From Cupriavidus numazuensis (GTDB lineage: Bacteria > Pseudomonadota > Gammaproteobacteria > Burkholderiales > Burkholderiaceae), in NCBI RefSeq assembly GCF_905397435.1, contig NZ_CAJPVI010000018.1, forward strand, positions 80,288 to 144,287: a stretch of DNA of 64,000 bases, read 5' to 3'. Of the stretch, positions 17,403-28,894 are shown in pieces. The translations under genes and the position numbers were made by a program. The notes below the pieces were generated by a model, which did not search any database, was not told where the DNA came from, and worked only from the letters and a program-made list of their open reading frames with translations. Each line of letters opens with the position of its first letter. Positions within the stretch are counted from its first letter, which is position 1.

Positions 17403-18233
17403 TCAGAGCTTCAGGCGCTGCCAGATCGCCTTGGTGGCGCCGGCCGCGTTGAGCGTGTAGAAATGCAGGCCCGGCACGCCGCCAGCCAGCAGCCGTTCGC
17501 ACAGCGCCGTGACCACGTCCAGGCCGAACGCGCGGATCGACTCGCGGTCATCGCCAAAGCTCTCCAGCCGCTTGGCCACCCAGCGCGGCACTTCCGAGCC
17601 GCACATGTCGGAGAAGCGCATCAGCTGCGAATAGTTGGTGATCGGCATGATGCCCGGGACGATCGGCACGTCCACGCCCATCGCGCGCGCATCATCGACG
17701 AAGCGGAAGTACGCGTCGGCGTTGAAGAAGTACTGCGTGATCGCGGAGTTCGCGCCGGCCTTCACCTTGCGCGCGAAGTTCTCCAGGTCGTGGCGCGGCG
17801 ATTTTGCCTGCGGATGGTATTCCGGGTAGGCCGCCACTTCGATCTGGAACCAGTCGCCGGTCTCGGCGCGGATGAACTCCACCAGTTCGTTGGCGTAGCG
17901 GAATTCGCCGATCTCGCCCATGCCCGACGGCATGTCGCCGCGCAGCGCCACGATGTGGCGGATGCCACCGTCGCGGTACTGCTGCAGGATCTCGCGGATG
18001 CTCTCGCGCGACGAGCCCACGCACGACAGGTGCGGCGCGGCTTCGATGCCTTCGCGCTGGATTTCCAGCACGGTATCGAGCGTGCCTTGCTGCGTGGTGC
18101 CGCCGGCGCCGAACGTCACCGAGATGTACTTCGGGTTGAGCGGAGCGAGCTGCGCGCGCGTGTTGCGCAGCTTCTCGGCACCCTCCGCCGTCTTCGGCGG
18201 GAAGAATTCAAAGCTGTAGTAGCGGTCTTGCAT
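17403..18233 (-). CDS. metF: Methylenetetrahydrofolate reductase (NAD(P)H)
   Basis: MetF, 276 aa, FAD-dependent reduction of 5,10-methylene-THF to 5-methyl-THF, which supplies the methyl group for methionine. The TIM barrel begins YYSFEFFPPKTAEGAEKL and shows SVTFGAGGTTQQGTLDT, HLSCVGSSRESIREIL, ALRGDMPSG and FFNADAYFRFVDDA, all family blocks. ATG at 18233 is preferred to one 8 codons upstream (18257), since the family starts just before the first strand. The tfoX-like gene follows after 2 nt. It is part of the methionine cycle represented nearby by ahcY and, further off, metK and metX. Confidence 0.97.
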   Translation of the reverse strand: MQDRYYSFEFFPPKTAEGAEKLRNTRAQLAPLNPKYISVTFGAGGTTQQGTLDTVLEIQREGIEAAPHLSCVGSSRESIREILQQYRDGGIRHIVALRGDMPSGMGEIGEFRYANELVEFIRAETGDWFQIEVAAYPEYHPQAKSPRHDLENFARKVKAGANSAITQYFFNADAYFRFVDDARAMGVDVPIVPGIMPITNYSQLMRFSDMCGSEVPRWVAKRLESFGDDRESIRAFGLDVVTALCERLLAGGVPGLHFYTLNAAGATKAIWQRLKL

Positions 18234-18293
18234 GATAGTGGCGCGCTGCGTTGGCACAGCGCGCTTGGTAGGACCCGCGGTAGTGCGCGGCCG

Positions 18294-18644
18294 TCAGGCC
18301 GTGCGCTCGCCCAGCAGCAAGCTGGACAGCAGCCACGAGATCACGCTGTACAGGATGGAGCCCAGCAGCGCCGCGCCGAAACCGCCGACCGAGAAGCCCG
18401 ACAGCAAGTTGCCGACGAACAGGAACAGCAGCGCGTTGATCACGAAGATGAACAGCCCCAGCGTCAGCACCGTCACCGGCAACGTCAGGATCACCAGGAT
18501 CGGCCGGATCAGCGTATTGACCAGGCCCAGCACCAGCGCGGCCAGCATCGCCGAGCCGAAGCTCTTGAGGTGGATCGACGGCAGGATGTACGGCAGCACG
18601 AACAGGGACACGGCGTTGATGATCCAGACGATCAGCAGTCTCAT
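18294..18644 (-). CDS. Four-helix membrane protein, phage holin 4_2 (PF04020-like) family
   Basis: A 116-aa integral membrane protein with about four hydrophobic helices (residues 3-22, 29-52, 55-82, 88-110). The segments LPSIHLKSFGSAMLAALVLGL and VNTLIRPILVILTLPVTVLTLG are typical of the so-called phage-holin 4_2 family, which despite the name is a common chromosomal family of unknown function. It lies between ahcY and metF on the same strand, 63 bp after ahcY, and is probably part of that transcript. Confidence 0.83.
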   Translation of the reverse strand: MRLLIVWIINAVSLFVLPYILPSIHLKSFGSAMLAALVLGLVNTLIRPILVILTLPVTVLTLGLFIFVINALLFLFVGNLLSGFSVGGFGAALLGSILYSVISWLLSSLLLGERTA

Positions 18645-18707
18645 GACGGCTCCTTGGAATCGGTTTCTCCCCCTCCCGCAAGCGGGAGAGGGTGCGTGGC
18701 AACGGTA

Positions 18708-20126
<1,419 letters not shown>

Positions 20127-20261
20127 GTATCACTCCCGGTGAAGAGTGGATGACGGTGACGGGCGGGAAATCAGGCCGCGCTTCCCATATGCATGAAACG
20201 CCATGCGGATAGGGATGAAACGGGCGGATAGGTCGACTCGCCACCGTGCAAACCACGGATC

Positions 20262-20340
20262 AGCGAGCGCCGTTGAAGACAGTCCGAGCCTGGCGGAGGG
20301 CATGTTACGCCACGATCCGTTGCAACGCTCCTCGGAGTGG
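20262..20340 (-). promoter_or_regulatory. SAH riboswitch upstream of ahcY
   Basis: Read on the minus strand, the region opens CCGAGGAGCGTTGCAACGGA, continues with CCGCCAGGCTCGGAC and ends with AACGGCGCTCGC. These are the conserved blocks of the SAH riboswitch known from beta- and gammaproteobacteria: GAGGAGCG pairs with the distal CGCTC, and GCCAGGCTCGG supplies the internal stem. The element ends about 136 nt before the ahcY ATG, leaving room for an expression platform with a CCGTG-GTTTG-CACGG hairpin (20242-20256). In this class ligand binding activates expression. Confidence 0.9.
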
Positions 20341-20410
20341 CGGTATTGTAGCCTGCCCGGCGTGGACCCGCACAATGGCCACCGGCTTTTTTTCCGCTCA
20401 TTTCCTTGAC

Positions 20411-21247
20411 ATGACCCCGACACCACCCCGCACTCTCACCATCGCAGGTTCCGACTCGGGCGGCGGCGCCGGCATCCAGGCCGACCTCAAGACGTTCTCG
20501 GCACTCGGCTGCTTCGGCATGAGCGCCATCACCGCGATCACGGCCCAGAACACGCTGGGCGTGACGGGCGTGCATGCGATTCCGGCCGACATGGTTGCCG
20601 CGCAGATCGACGCAGTCGCCTCGGACATCGGCGTCGATGCCGCCAAGACCGGCATGCTCGGCACCGCGGCCATTGTCGAGGCCGTGGCTGCCGCTGCGGA
20701 CCGCCATGGCATCCGCAAGCTGGTCGTCGACCCGGTGATGATTTCGACATCGGGCGCGACGCTCTCGGATGACGCCACCAGCCAGGCCATGGTGCGCCTG
20801 CTGTTCCCGCGCGCCGTGCTGGTGACGCCCAACCTGCCTGAGGCCTCCTACCTGCTGGGCCGGCCGATCACACGCCGCGCCGAGATGGAACAGGCCGCCG
20901 CCGACCTGATCGCGCTGGGCTGTCCCGCAGTGCTGCTCAAGGGTGGCCACCTCGATGACGATGGCCCCGCGAGCGTGGCCGGCGGACTGGACGATCTGCT
21001 GATGCTGGCCGACGGCACCGTGCGTGTCTTCACGCACCCGCGCATCGACACGAAGAACCTGCACGGCACGGGCTGCACGCTGGCCGCAGCCGTCGCGGCG
21101 CAACTGGCACGCGGCGACGCGCTGGAAGATGCTGTCAGCAAGGGACTGGACTACGTGGCGCAGGCGATCACAGCCGGCGCCAGCCTGAAACTTGGCGCGG
21201 GCAATGGCCCGCTTAACCACGCCTTCGCACCGCGCGTGCTGGGCTGA
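20411..21247 (+). CDS. thiD: Bifunctional hydroxymethylpyrimidine / phosphomethylpyrimidine kinase
   Basis: ThiD, 278 aa, phosphorylates HMP twice to HMP-PP, the pyrimidine half of thiamine. It is a ribokinase fold with [20 protein letters not shown] near residues 9-28, [31 protein letters not shown], and the anion-hole and catalytic [14 protein letters not shown]. The ATG at 20411 gives the family N-terminus. It is divergent from ahcY with a shared 284-bp region that holds the SAH riboswitch on the other strand. It is not in the thiC operon downstream; no TPP riboswitch was seen in front of it. Confidence 0.95.
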   Translation: MTPTPPRTLTIAGSDSGGGAGIQADLKTFSALGCFGMSAITAITAQNTLGVTGVHAIPADMVAAQIDAVASDIGVDAAKTGMLGTAAIVEAVAAAADRHGIRKLVVDPVMISTSGATLSDDATSQAMVRLLFPRAVLVTPNLPEASYLLGRPITRRAEMEQAAADLIALGCPAVLLKGGHLDDDGPASVAGGLDDLLMLADGTVRVFTHPRIDTKNLHGTGCTLAAAVAAQLARGDALEDAVSKGLDYVAQAITAGASLKLGAGNGPLNHAFAPRVLG

Positions 21248-21258
21248 ACGGAGCCGAT

Positions 21259-21693
21259 ATGCAGCAGCTATCCGACATCGACCTGCGCGAAGACCCCGCC
21301 GCCGCGCGCTACGTCAAGGAAGAGCAGGTACAGGTGATGTTTGCCGCCAAAGCCGGCGAACTGGAGAGCCGCGAAGGCCCCAACCGCTACCGGGTCGGCG
21401 ATGCCATCGTCACTGGCGCGACCGGCGACCGCTGGGTCGTCTCGCGCGAGCGCTTCGACCCGAAGTACGTGGCATTGGAGCCGTCCGCCCACGGCCAGGA
21501 TGGCCCCTACCGCAACAAGCCGGTACCCGTGCTGGCCCGGCGCATGGAAGAGGCGTTCAGCATCGCGCGCTCGGACGGCGGCGATGTGCTGCACGGCAAG
21601 CCGGGCGACTGGCTGATGCAGTACGCGCCCGGCGACTACGGCATCACCGAGCAGAAGCGCTTCGCAGCGGTCTACCGGCGACTGCCGGACTGA
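21259..21693 (+). CDS. PGDYG-motif protein of unknown function
   Basis: A 144-aa soluble protein with no signal or membrane segment. It has two similar halves: FAAKAGELESREGPNRYRVGDAIVTGATGDRWVVSRERFDPKY, and GGDVLHGKPGDWLMQYAPGDYGITEQKRFAAVYRRL. The PGDYGI motif defines a small uncharacterised family. Both halves combine a GD(W/A) turn with a following aromatic strand, which suggests a duplicated beta-rich unit. It begins 11 bp after thiD, so it is likely co-transcribed; its stop codon abuts that of the convergent thioesterase with no base between. Confidence 0.7.
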   Translation: MQQLSDIDLREDPAAARYVKEEQVQVMFAAKAGELESREGPNRYRVGDAIVTGATGDRWVVSRERFDPKYVALEPSAHGQDGPYRNKPVPVLARRMEEAFSIARSDGGDVLHGKPGDWLMQYAPGDYGITEQKRFAAVYRRLPD

Positions 21694-22146
21694 TCAGTTG
21701 CCGCCGCTGGACAGCGGCACGAGCTTGAAGGCCGCACGGGCCACGCACACCACGGTGCCCGAGGCGTCCTTCACCTCGCCCTCGCAGAACGCGATGCGGG
21801 CGCCGCGGCGCATGCAACGGGCCTCGAGCGTCAGCTCGCCGCGCGCCGCAGCCAGGAAATGTGTGGACATATCAATCGTGATCACACCCGTTTCCGTGGG
21901 TGCGTGCGACCGAGCCGCGCCGCTCAGCGTGAAATCCAGCGTTGCCATCAGGGTGCCGCCGTGCACGTCGCCGCGGCTGTTCACGAGCTGCGGATGCGCG
22001 GGCAGGCGCGTGCGGCAATAGCCCTCCTCGATCAGCTCCGGCTGCAGGCCGAAGTAGCGCATCAGCGGGACATCGATGCCGAAATACGGCTTTTCAGGCG
22101 TGCCGGGGGCGGCGGGGATGATTTCGGGGATGGTCGGGCTGGACAT
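21694..22146 (-). CDS. PaaI-type hotdog-fold acyl-CoA thioesterase
   Basis: A 150-aa single-hotdog thioesterase. PQLVNSRGDVHGGTLMATLDFTLSGAAR carries the family signature (Asn and HGG with a following Asp) for thioester hydrolysis, followed by TIDMSTHFLAAARGELTLEARCMRRGARIAFCEGEV. The ATG at 22146 gives the usual 30-residue lead before the core; the open frame upstream runs into a dispersed repeat and is not coding. The substrate is unknown (aryl- or acyl-CoA). It is convergent with, and immediately abuts, the PGDYG gene. Confidence 0.86.
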   Translation of the reverse strand: MSSPTIPEIIPAAPGTPEKPYFGIDVPLMRYFGLQPELIEEGYCRTRLPAHPQLVNSRGDVHGGTLMATLDFTLSGAARSHAPTETGVITIDMSTHFLAAARGELTLEARCMRRGARIAFCEGEVKDASGTVVCVARAAFKLVPLSSGGN

Positions 22147-22284
22147 GGCGGGGAACGATCGGTGGTTGGCCGGGGATGCTGCACGACATGATAGCGGGGT
22201 GGTTTGGAGCGGTTTCGGGTGCTGGGCGAAAGTCGCACGAATTTTGGGGGGATCGGGGAGGGATTTTGGTTCGGGCGAGGGAAT

Positions 22285-22459
22285 CGCTCTTGGCGGGCGC
22301 CGCTGTTTCGCCGGCGTAGCCGGCGGGTTTTGGTTGAGACCGGGGTATCGCTCTTGGCATGCGCTGCTGTTTCGCCGGCGTAGCCGGCGAGTCACTTTTT
22401 GTCCGAGCGACAAAAAGTAACCAAAAAGCGCGTCGTTGCCGCTGGCCATCAATTCCACG
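22285..22459 (+). repeat. Dispersed double-hairpin repeat, copy A (two units)
   Basis: Two units about 63 bp apart each contain GCTGTTTCGCCGGCGTAGCC followed by GGCG, whose CGCCGGC-GTA-GCCGGCG part is a 7-bp hairpin. The second unit continues with ACTTTTTGTC-CGAGC-GACAAAAAGT (10-bp stem) and a conserved tail ending ATCAATTCCACG. The 94 bp at 22366-22459 are identical to 63907-64000. An inverted relative lies at 22978-23060. Peptides translated from it are rich in Arg/Pro and not credible proteins. Confidence 0.85.
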
Positions 22460-22977
22460 GCGACAGTGGTTCCAACGGCTTTGGACGCCAGCGATGGTGG
22501 TCGGCCGTTCCAACCTGCTACGCCATGTGAGTCAGAACCTGTGCCTCACGCGGCACGACTTTTGGACGATCCCCAAGACGGACTCGGGTACAGCGTTCCA
22601 ACCAGGTCAGTGGTGGGACGCCTTCGGCTGCGCTGCGCGCACGTCGTCGTCTGGGGGCAAGCTCATCAACGTCGCTGGCGCCCAGGTTCGTCCAAGGTCC
22701 TCTCGACTTCGGCATGCCATGCGCGGGCATCGTCCCCGAGGCGTGGTTTGCCCTGGGCTTGTGTGCTCAGACTAGGGCTCTGCGCGCAGCGCAGCCGAAG
22801 GCGATCACACGATATCGCTCGCAGCAGGGGCCACAGACGCTTGCAGGGCTCGTTCAATCAGCGCTGTATTCCCACTCACGGTCGTGCCCCACGCGGCAGG
22901 CAGCGTAATTCACTCTGAAGCCCATACCCGTACAACACCCTCAGCACACTACGATAAAAATTCGCCCCTTTGGGGCA
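22460..22977. other. Noncoding stretch between inverted repeat copies
   Basis: About 520 bp without a believable gene in either direction. It contains a perfect 22-bp inverted repeat (22620-22641 and 22781-22802) and lies between repeat copies A and B in opposite orientation. No transposase fragment, tRNA or rRNA is visible. It looks like the interior of a larger dispersed intergenic element rather than a decayed gene. Confidence 0.55.
22620..22802. repeat. Perfect 22-bp inverted repeat, 139-bp spacer
   Basis: The arm at 22620-22641 (GCCTTCGGCTGCGCTGCGCG then CA) is the exact reverse complement of 22781-22802. The arms could form a long RNA stem or be ends of a small element. It lies in the noncoding block between the thioesterase gene and thiE. 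Confidence 0.75.
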
Positions 22978-23060
22978 ACCAAAACGCGTTTTTGGTTACT
23001 TTTGTCGCTCGGACAAAAGTGACTCGCCGGCTACGCCGGCGAAACAGCGGCGCCCGCCAA
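22978..23060 (-). repeat. Dispersed double-hairpin repeat, copy B (inverted)
   Basis: On the minus strand this reads GGCGCCGCTGTTTCGCCGGC then GTAGCCGGCGAGTCAC and the second hairpin ACTTTTGTC-CGAGC-GACAAAAGT, followed by AACCAAAAACGCG. It is the same two-hairpin module as copy A with shorter A and T runs, in opposite orientation, 33 bp from the 3' end of thiE. Its position would let it act as a transcription terminator for thiE. Confidence 0.8.
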
Positions 23061-23093
23061 GCACGACAAACCCACCACCTCAAGCGCCCTCAA

Positions 23094-24227
23094 TCAAACA
23101 CCAAACAAAGCCTTCAACTCCCCCACCGCCGCAGTCAAATCAACAGCCTCGGTAACCGCCCGCACCACCGCAGCACTCCCAACCCCAACCGCCAGCACCT
23201 GCCCCATATTGGAAGCATTCACACCACCAATGCCCACCAGCGCCGGAATCACCGGCTGCATCAGCTTCGCATACGCGCGGAACCGCCCCATGCCCTGTGG
23301 CGCCGTAGGCATGACCTTGGTGGTCGTCGGGAAGATCGCCCCCAACGCCAGATAACTAGGCCGAATCGCCGCCACGCGCAGCATCTCCGCATAGCCGTGC
23401 GTCGACACGCCGAGCCTCAGCCCCGAAGCGCGCAGCGCATCAAGGTCGGCATCGTCGAGGTCTTCCTGACCGAGGTGGATGCCATAGATACCGCTGTCGC
23501 CGCCGGCGGCGGCATGTAGCTCAACAGCCGCCTGCCAGTGGTCGTTGATGAACAGCCGCGACTGCGATCCCTTGGCAGCCTGCGCGGCACGCGCGATTTC
23601 CGCACGCACGGCGGCCGGGTCATCCGACTTGAAGCGCAACTGCACCGTGGGCACACCCAGCGGCACCAGCCGCTCGATCCATTCCGCGGTAGGCACCACA
23701 GCATAAAGGCCAAGCGCCGGCGGGCACGGCGCGAAGGCCTGCGCAGCAGCTTCCGGCGCCACCAGCGCGGCGTGACGCACACGCGGGAACCGCTCGAACT
23801 CTGACGGCCATTCCGCCGACCCCGGCCGCCACGCACGTGCGAGGCACAGCGCGTCATGCGCCGGGAAATGCAGCGACAGACAAGCCAGCAGCACCGCAAC
23901 GAACGCCGGCGAGTGTGCGTGATCGTCGTCAGCGCGCGAGGAGAGCACCCATGTGCCCATCGGCGAACGCACGGTGTCGATCCACTGGCCGCCTTCGCGG
24001 TCAGTCTCGATCAGCGTGGCACCGGCGGTGGCAATCCGTGCGATCAGGTCGGCATCGACCTCACCATCCGACAGCAGCACGTCGTGCACGCCGGGCGTGG
24101 CGGGCGCATCGGCAAGCCGCCACGCCTGCCACGGATGATCCGACAGGCCAAAGGTCTCGCCGTAATGCTCCAGTACGGCCTGGCGCAGCGGACCGTCGCT
24201 CGCGGCGTGTACCGCGTGGCGGGTCAT
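23094..24227 (-). CDS. thiE: Thiamine phosphate synthase with ThiD-like N-terminal extension
   Basis: A 377-aa ThiE, which joins HMP-PP and thiazole phosphate to thiamine phosphate. The C-terminal TIM barrel (about 170-377) has LYAVVP, VPTVQLRFK, LFINDHW, GIHLGQEDL, LGVSTHGYAEM, LGAIFPTTTKVM and PALVGIGGVN. Normal ThiE is about 210 aa. The extra 165 N-terminal residues resemble the end of a ThiD/ribokinase fold (VHDVLLSDGEVDADLIARIA, then DDDHAHSPAFVAVLLACLSL where ThiD has HGTGCTLSSALAA), but the GTGC anion hole is replaced by HSPA, so kinase activity is unlikely. Its start overlaps the thiG stop by 4 bp. Last gene of the thiC operon. Confidence 0.94.
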   Translation of the reverse strand: MTRHAVHAASDGPLRQAVLEHYGETFGLSDHPWQAWRLADAPATPGVHDVLLSDGEVDADLIARIATAGATLIETDREGGQWIDTVRSPMGTWVLSSRADDDHAHSPAFVAVLLACLSLHFPAHDALCLARAWRPGSAEWPSEFERFPRVRHAALVAPEAAAQAFAPCPPALGLYAVVPTAEWIERLVPLGVPTVQLRFKSDDPAAVRAEIARAAQAAKGSQSRLFINDHWQAAVELHAAAGGDSGIYGIHLGQEDLDDADLDALRASGLRLGVSTHGYAEMLRVAAIRPSYLALGAIFPTTTKVMPTAPQGMGRFRAYAKLMQPVIPALVGIGGVNASNMGQVLAVGVGSAAVVRAVTEAVDLTAAVGELKALFGV

Positions 24228-25060
24228 GCGCGGTGCTCCGTGCCTTCGGCGTGCCAGAACGGCATGCCGACCACCGGCGTGCTGGCCTGCGCGACTTCGC
24301 GCTCGGGCATCGGCCCGGCCAGGTAGGCGGTGCGGCCGGCTTCGACGGCCTGCGCGAAGGCGCGGGCCATGTTGACCGGATAGGCGGCCTGCGCCACGGC
24401 GGTGTTCAGCAGCACGCCGTCATAGCCCCATTCGAGCACCTCCGCGGCGTGTGACGGCAGGCCCAGGCCCGCGTCGACGATCAGCGGCGTGTCCGGCAGG
24501 CGTTCACGCAGCACGCGCATCGCGTGCGGGTTGATCGCGCCACGGCCGGTGCCGATCGGCGCGGCCCATGGCATCAACGCCTGGCAACCCACATCGAGCA
24601 GGCGGCGGCACAGTACGAGGTCCTCGGTGCAATACGGCAGCACCTTGAAGCCTTCCTTGATCAGCGTTTCGGCCACGGCGGGCAGGTTCAGCGTGTCGGG
24701 CTGCAGCGTGTAGTCGTCGCCGATCAGCTCGAGCTTGATCCAGTCGGTCTCGAACACCTCGCGCGCCATCATGGCGGTGGTGATCACTTCCTGCGGCGCG
24801 AAGCAGCCAGCCGTGTTGGGCAGCACCGGCACGCCCAAGCCCTTGAGCATCTGCCAGAAGGCCTGGCCACCCTCGCCTTCGCCCACCGCGCCCTGGCGGC
24901 GCAGTGCCACGGTCACCATGGCCGGGCGCGAGATTTCCACGGCGGCCTGCAGTGTGGCCGGCGACGGATAGCGGGCCGTGCCCAGCAGCAGGCGCGAGTC
25001 GAAGGACTCGCCGTAGAGCACGAACGGGTCGCGCAGGGTTTCTGTCGGTTCGAATGTCAT
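24224..25060 (-). CDS. thiG: Thiazole synthase
   Basis: ThiG, 278 aa, condenses 1-deoxyxylulose-5-phosphate, dehydroglycine and ThiS thiocarboxylate to thiazole phosphate. The barrel shows SRLLLGTARYPS, MVTVALRR, VLPNTAGCF, and TDWIKLELIGDD, where Lys is the Schiff-base residue. VLPYCTEDLVLCRRL, GCQALMPWAAPIGTGRG and VDAGLGLPSHAAEVLEWGYDGVLLNTAVAQA complete the signatures. The N-terminal 17 residues exceed the core but begin at the only sensible ATG. It lies 5 bp after thiS and overlaps thiE by 4 bp. Confidence 0.97.
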   Translation of the reverse strand: MTFEPTETLRDPFVLYGESFDSRLLLGTARYPSPATLQAAVEISRPAMVTVALRRQGAVGEGEGGQAFWQMLKGLGVPVLPNTAGCFAPQEVITTAMMAREVFETDWIKLELIGDDYTLQPDTLNLPAVAETLIKEGFKVLPYCTEDLVLCRRLLDVGCQALMPWAAPIGTGRGAINPHAMRVLRERLPDTPLIVDAGLGLPSHAAEVLEWGYDGVLLNTAVAQAAYPVNMARAFAQAVEAGRTAYLAGPMPEREVAQASTPVVGMPFWHAEGTEHRA

Positions 25061-25065
25061 GGGGG

Positions 25066-25263
25066 TCAGCCTCCCGTCACGGGTTGGACGAGGTCAATGC
25101 GGTCGCCGGCCGCGAGGGGCGTGGCCGCGTGCGCAGCGCGCGGCACGAACTGGCCGTTGACCGCCGCGGCGAACGGCGGAGCAATCTTGGCGGCCACCAC
25201 CGCGTCCGCCAGCGTGGCGGCGTCGGCGACGATGAAGGGGCGGCCGTTCAGCAGGATATCCAT
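25066..25263 (-). CDS. thiS: Sulfur carrier protein ThiS
   Basis: ThiS, 65 aa, a beta-grasp sulfur carrier whose C-terminal glycine is adenylated and thiocarboxylated to donate sulfur for the thiazole ring. The sequence ends in the required Gly-Gly (DLVQPVTGG) and has the central FAAAVNGQFVPR strand. No ThiF adenylase gene is seen in this operon, so a MoeB/ThiF elsewhere must load it. It is placed between thiO (10 bp) and thiG (5 bp). Confidence 0.95.
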   Translation of the reverse strand: MDILLNGRPFIVADAATLADAVVAAKIAPPFAAAVNGQFVPRAAHAATPLAAGDRIDLVQPVTGG

Positions 25264-25273
25264 GGGTTCAGCA

Positions 25274-26482
25274 TCAGTGCAGCAGGCCGGAGTGGACCAC
25301 AGGGGCCCCGGCGAGCGCGGGTGTTTCCGTCACGGCCTCGATCATGCCGGGCCAGCGCAGAGCCGCCGGCACCGCATGCGCGGCCGGGTCATCATTGAGC
25401 AGCGCGTTCACGACGGCGCAGGCCGCTTCGGTGACCGCGGGTGCGATCAGGAAGCCGTGCCGGTACAGGCCGTTCACGCGCACCACGCGCGCCTGCTGGT
25501 CCACGCGGATCGCAGGCAAGTGGTCGGGACGCGTCGGGCGGCGCTGCACGTTCAGTTCAAGCACGCGCGCCTCGCCGAATGCCGGATGCAGCGAGTGCGC
25601 CGCCGACAGCAGTTCCAGCGCGGAGCGCACGCTCATCGGCGAATCATCTTCGCTTTCGAGTTCGGTGGCGCCGATCACGTACAGATCGTTGGGCTTCGGC
25701 GCGATATAGATCGGGTAACGCGGATGCAGCATGCGCACCGGCCGATGCAATTTCACATCGGGCGCATGCACGCGTACGACTTCGCCGCGCAGCCCACGCA
25801 GGCCCGGCATCGCGCCGCGGCCATCCTTGCCCGGTTCGGCCGGCCACGCGGTGCGCGCACCCAGACCACGGCAGTCAAGCACCACGCGCGCCTGGATGCC
25901 TAGCGACGGCAGCGTGGCAACGTCCACCTCTCCGGCCTCCCAGACGCAATGCACGCCCTCGCTGACCGCGCACGACAGCAGCGCGCGCAGCGCGCCACGG
26001 TTGTCGAGCTGGCCTTCGCCGGACAGCAACAGGCCTTGGGGAAAACGCCCAGCCAGTGCAGGCTCCACGTCGCCCACGCCCTTGCCGTCGAGCACGCGCA
26101 TGCGCTGCGCCACCAGTTCCGGCGGCGACACTGCGCGCACGCGGCTCGTGAACAGCGACATCTCGCCGCGATCGCGCGCATGCCAGACCACGAGCGTGCC
26201 GTCCTCCTGGAAGAACACGGGCTCGGGCAACTGTGCCAGCCACGCGCGCCACAGGTCGACGCTGGCAATGCCGAGATCGACGATGCGGCGCTCGGCAATT
26301 GCCGACTCCGCAAGCGGTGCCAGCATCGCGGCGGCGACATGCGCGGCAGAGCCCGAACCGTCCGGGCTGCCGCGCTCGACCAGTGCCACGCGCGCGCCGT
26401 GGCGCACCAGCTGCCATGCGGCCAGGCGACCGGCCAGGCCTGCACCGAGGATCGCGACATCAAAGGACTGCACTGCTGTCAT
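25274..26482 (-). CDS. thiO: Glycine oxidase ThiO / FAD-dependent oxidoreductase
   Basis: A 402-aa DAO-family flavoprotein that oxidises glycine to iminoglycine for thiazole synthesis. The FAD dinucleotide fold is FDVAILGAGLAGRLAAWQLVRHGARVALVERG near the N-terminus. AAAMLAPLAE, LDCRGLGAR and the C-terminal VNGLYRHGFLIAPAVTEA follow, the latter being the FAD-binding RHG motif. ATG at 26482 is preferred to 26503, seven codons upstream. ThiO replaces the anaerobic, radical-SAM ThiH, which suits an aerobic organism. It is the second gene of the thi operon, 129 bp after thiC and 10 bp before thiS. Confidence 0.94.
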   Translation of the reverse strand: MTAVQSFDVAILGAGLAGRLAAWQLVRHGARVALVERGSPDGSGSAAHVAAAMLAPLAESAIAERRIVDLGIASVDLWRAWLAQLPEPVFFQEDGTLVVWHARDRGEMSLFTSRVRAVSPPELVAQRMRVLDGKGVGDVEPALAGRFPQGLLLSGEGQLDNRGALRALLSCAVSEGVHCVWEAGEVDVATLPSLGIQARVVLDCRGLGARTAWPAEPGKDGRGAMPGLRGLRGEVVRVHAPDVKLHRPVRMLHPRYPIYIAPKPNDLYVIGATELESEDDSPMSVRSALELLSAAHSLHPAFGEARVLELNVQRRPTRPDHLPAIRVDQQARVVRVNGLYRHGFLIAPAVTEAACAVVNALLNDDPAAHAVPAALRWPGMIEAVTETPALAGAPVVHSGLLH

Positions 26483-26611
26483 GGGGTGTGTGCCGTCTGG
26501 CAACGCATGCGCGCCGCCTCCGGCCTCCTATTCCGGATAGCCCGCCGCGCGAGGCGCTGCGCGACGGGCGGAAAGAACGCGGGCATGGCAGCGAACCATG
26601 CCCGTACTGCC

Positions 26612-28747
<2,136 letters not shown>

Positions 28748-28894
28748 TCATTTGTGGTGCCACAGCTTTTCGCCACGGTATCGAATCGCGCATGCTGCAG
28801 CGCAGAACGCGCCATAAGGGCACAACGGGGCACTCATGTGCGCTTCCACGTGCTCTACCATGCAATCAAGCGCCAGCACGATCCAGGAGACATC

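Noticed and set aside
22460..22977. Small reading frames of 61-70 codons inside the noncoding core
   Set aside because: Several overlapping frames exist on both strands, none with a ribosome site or recognisable similarity; the inverted repeat explains the sequence better.
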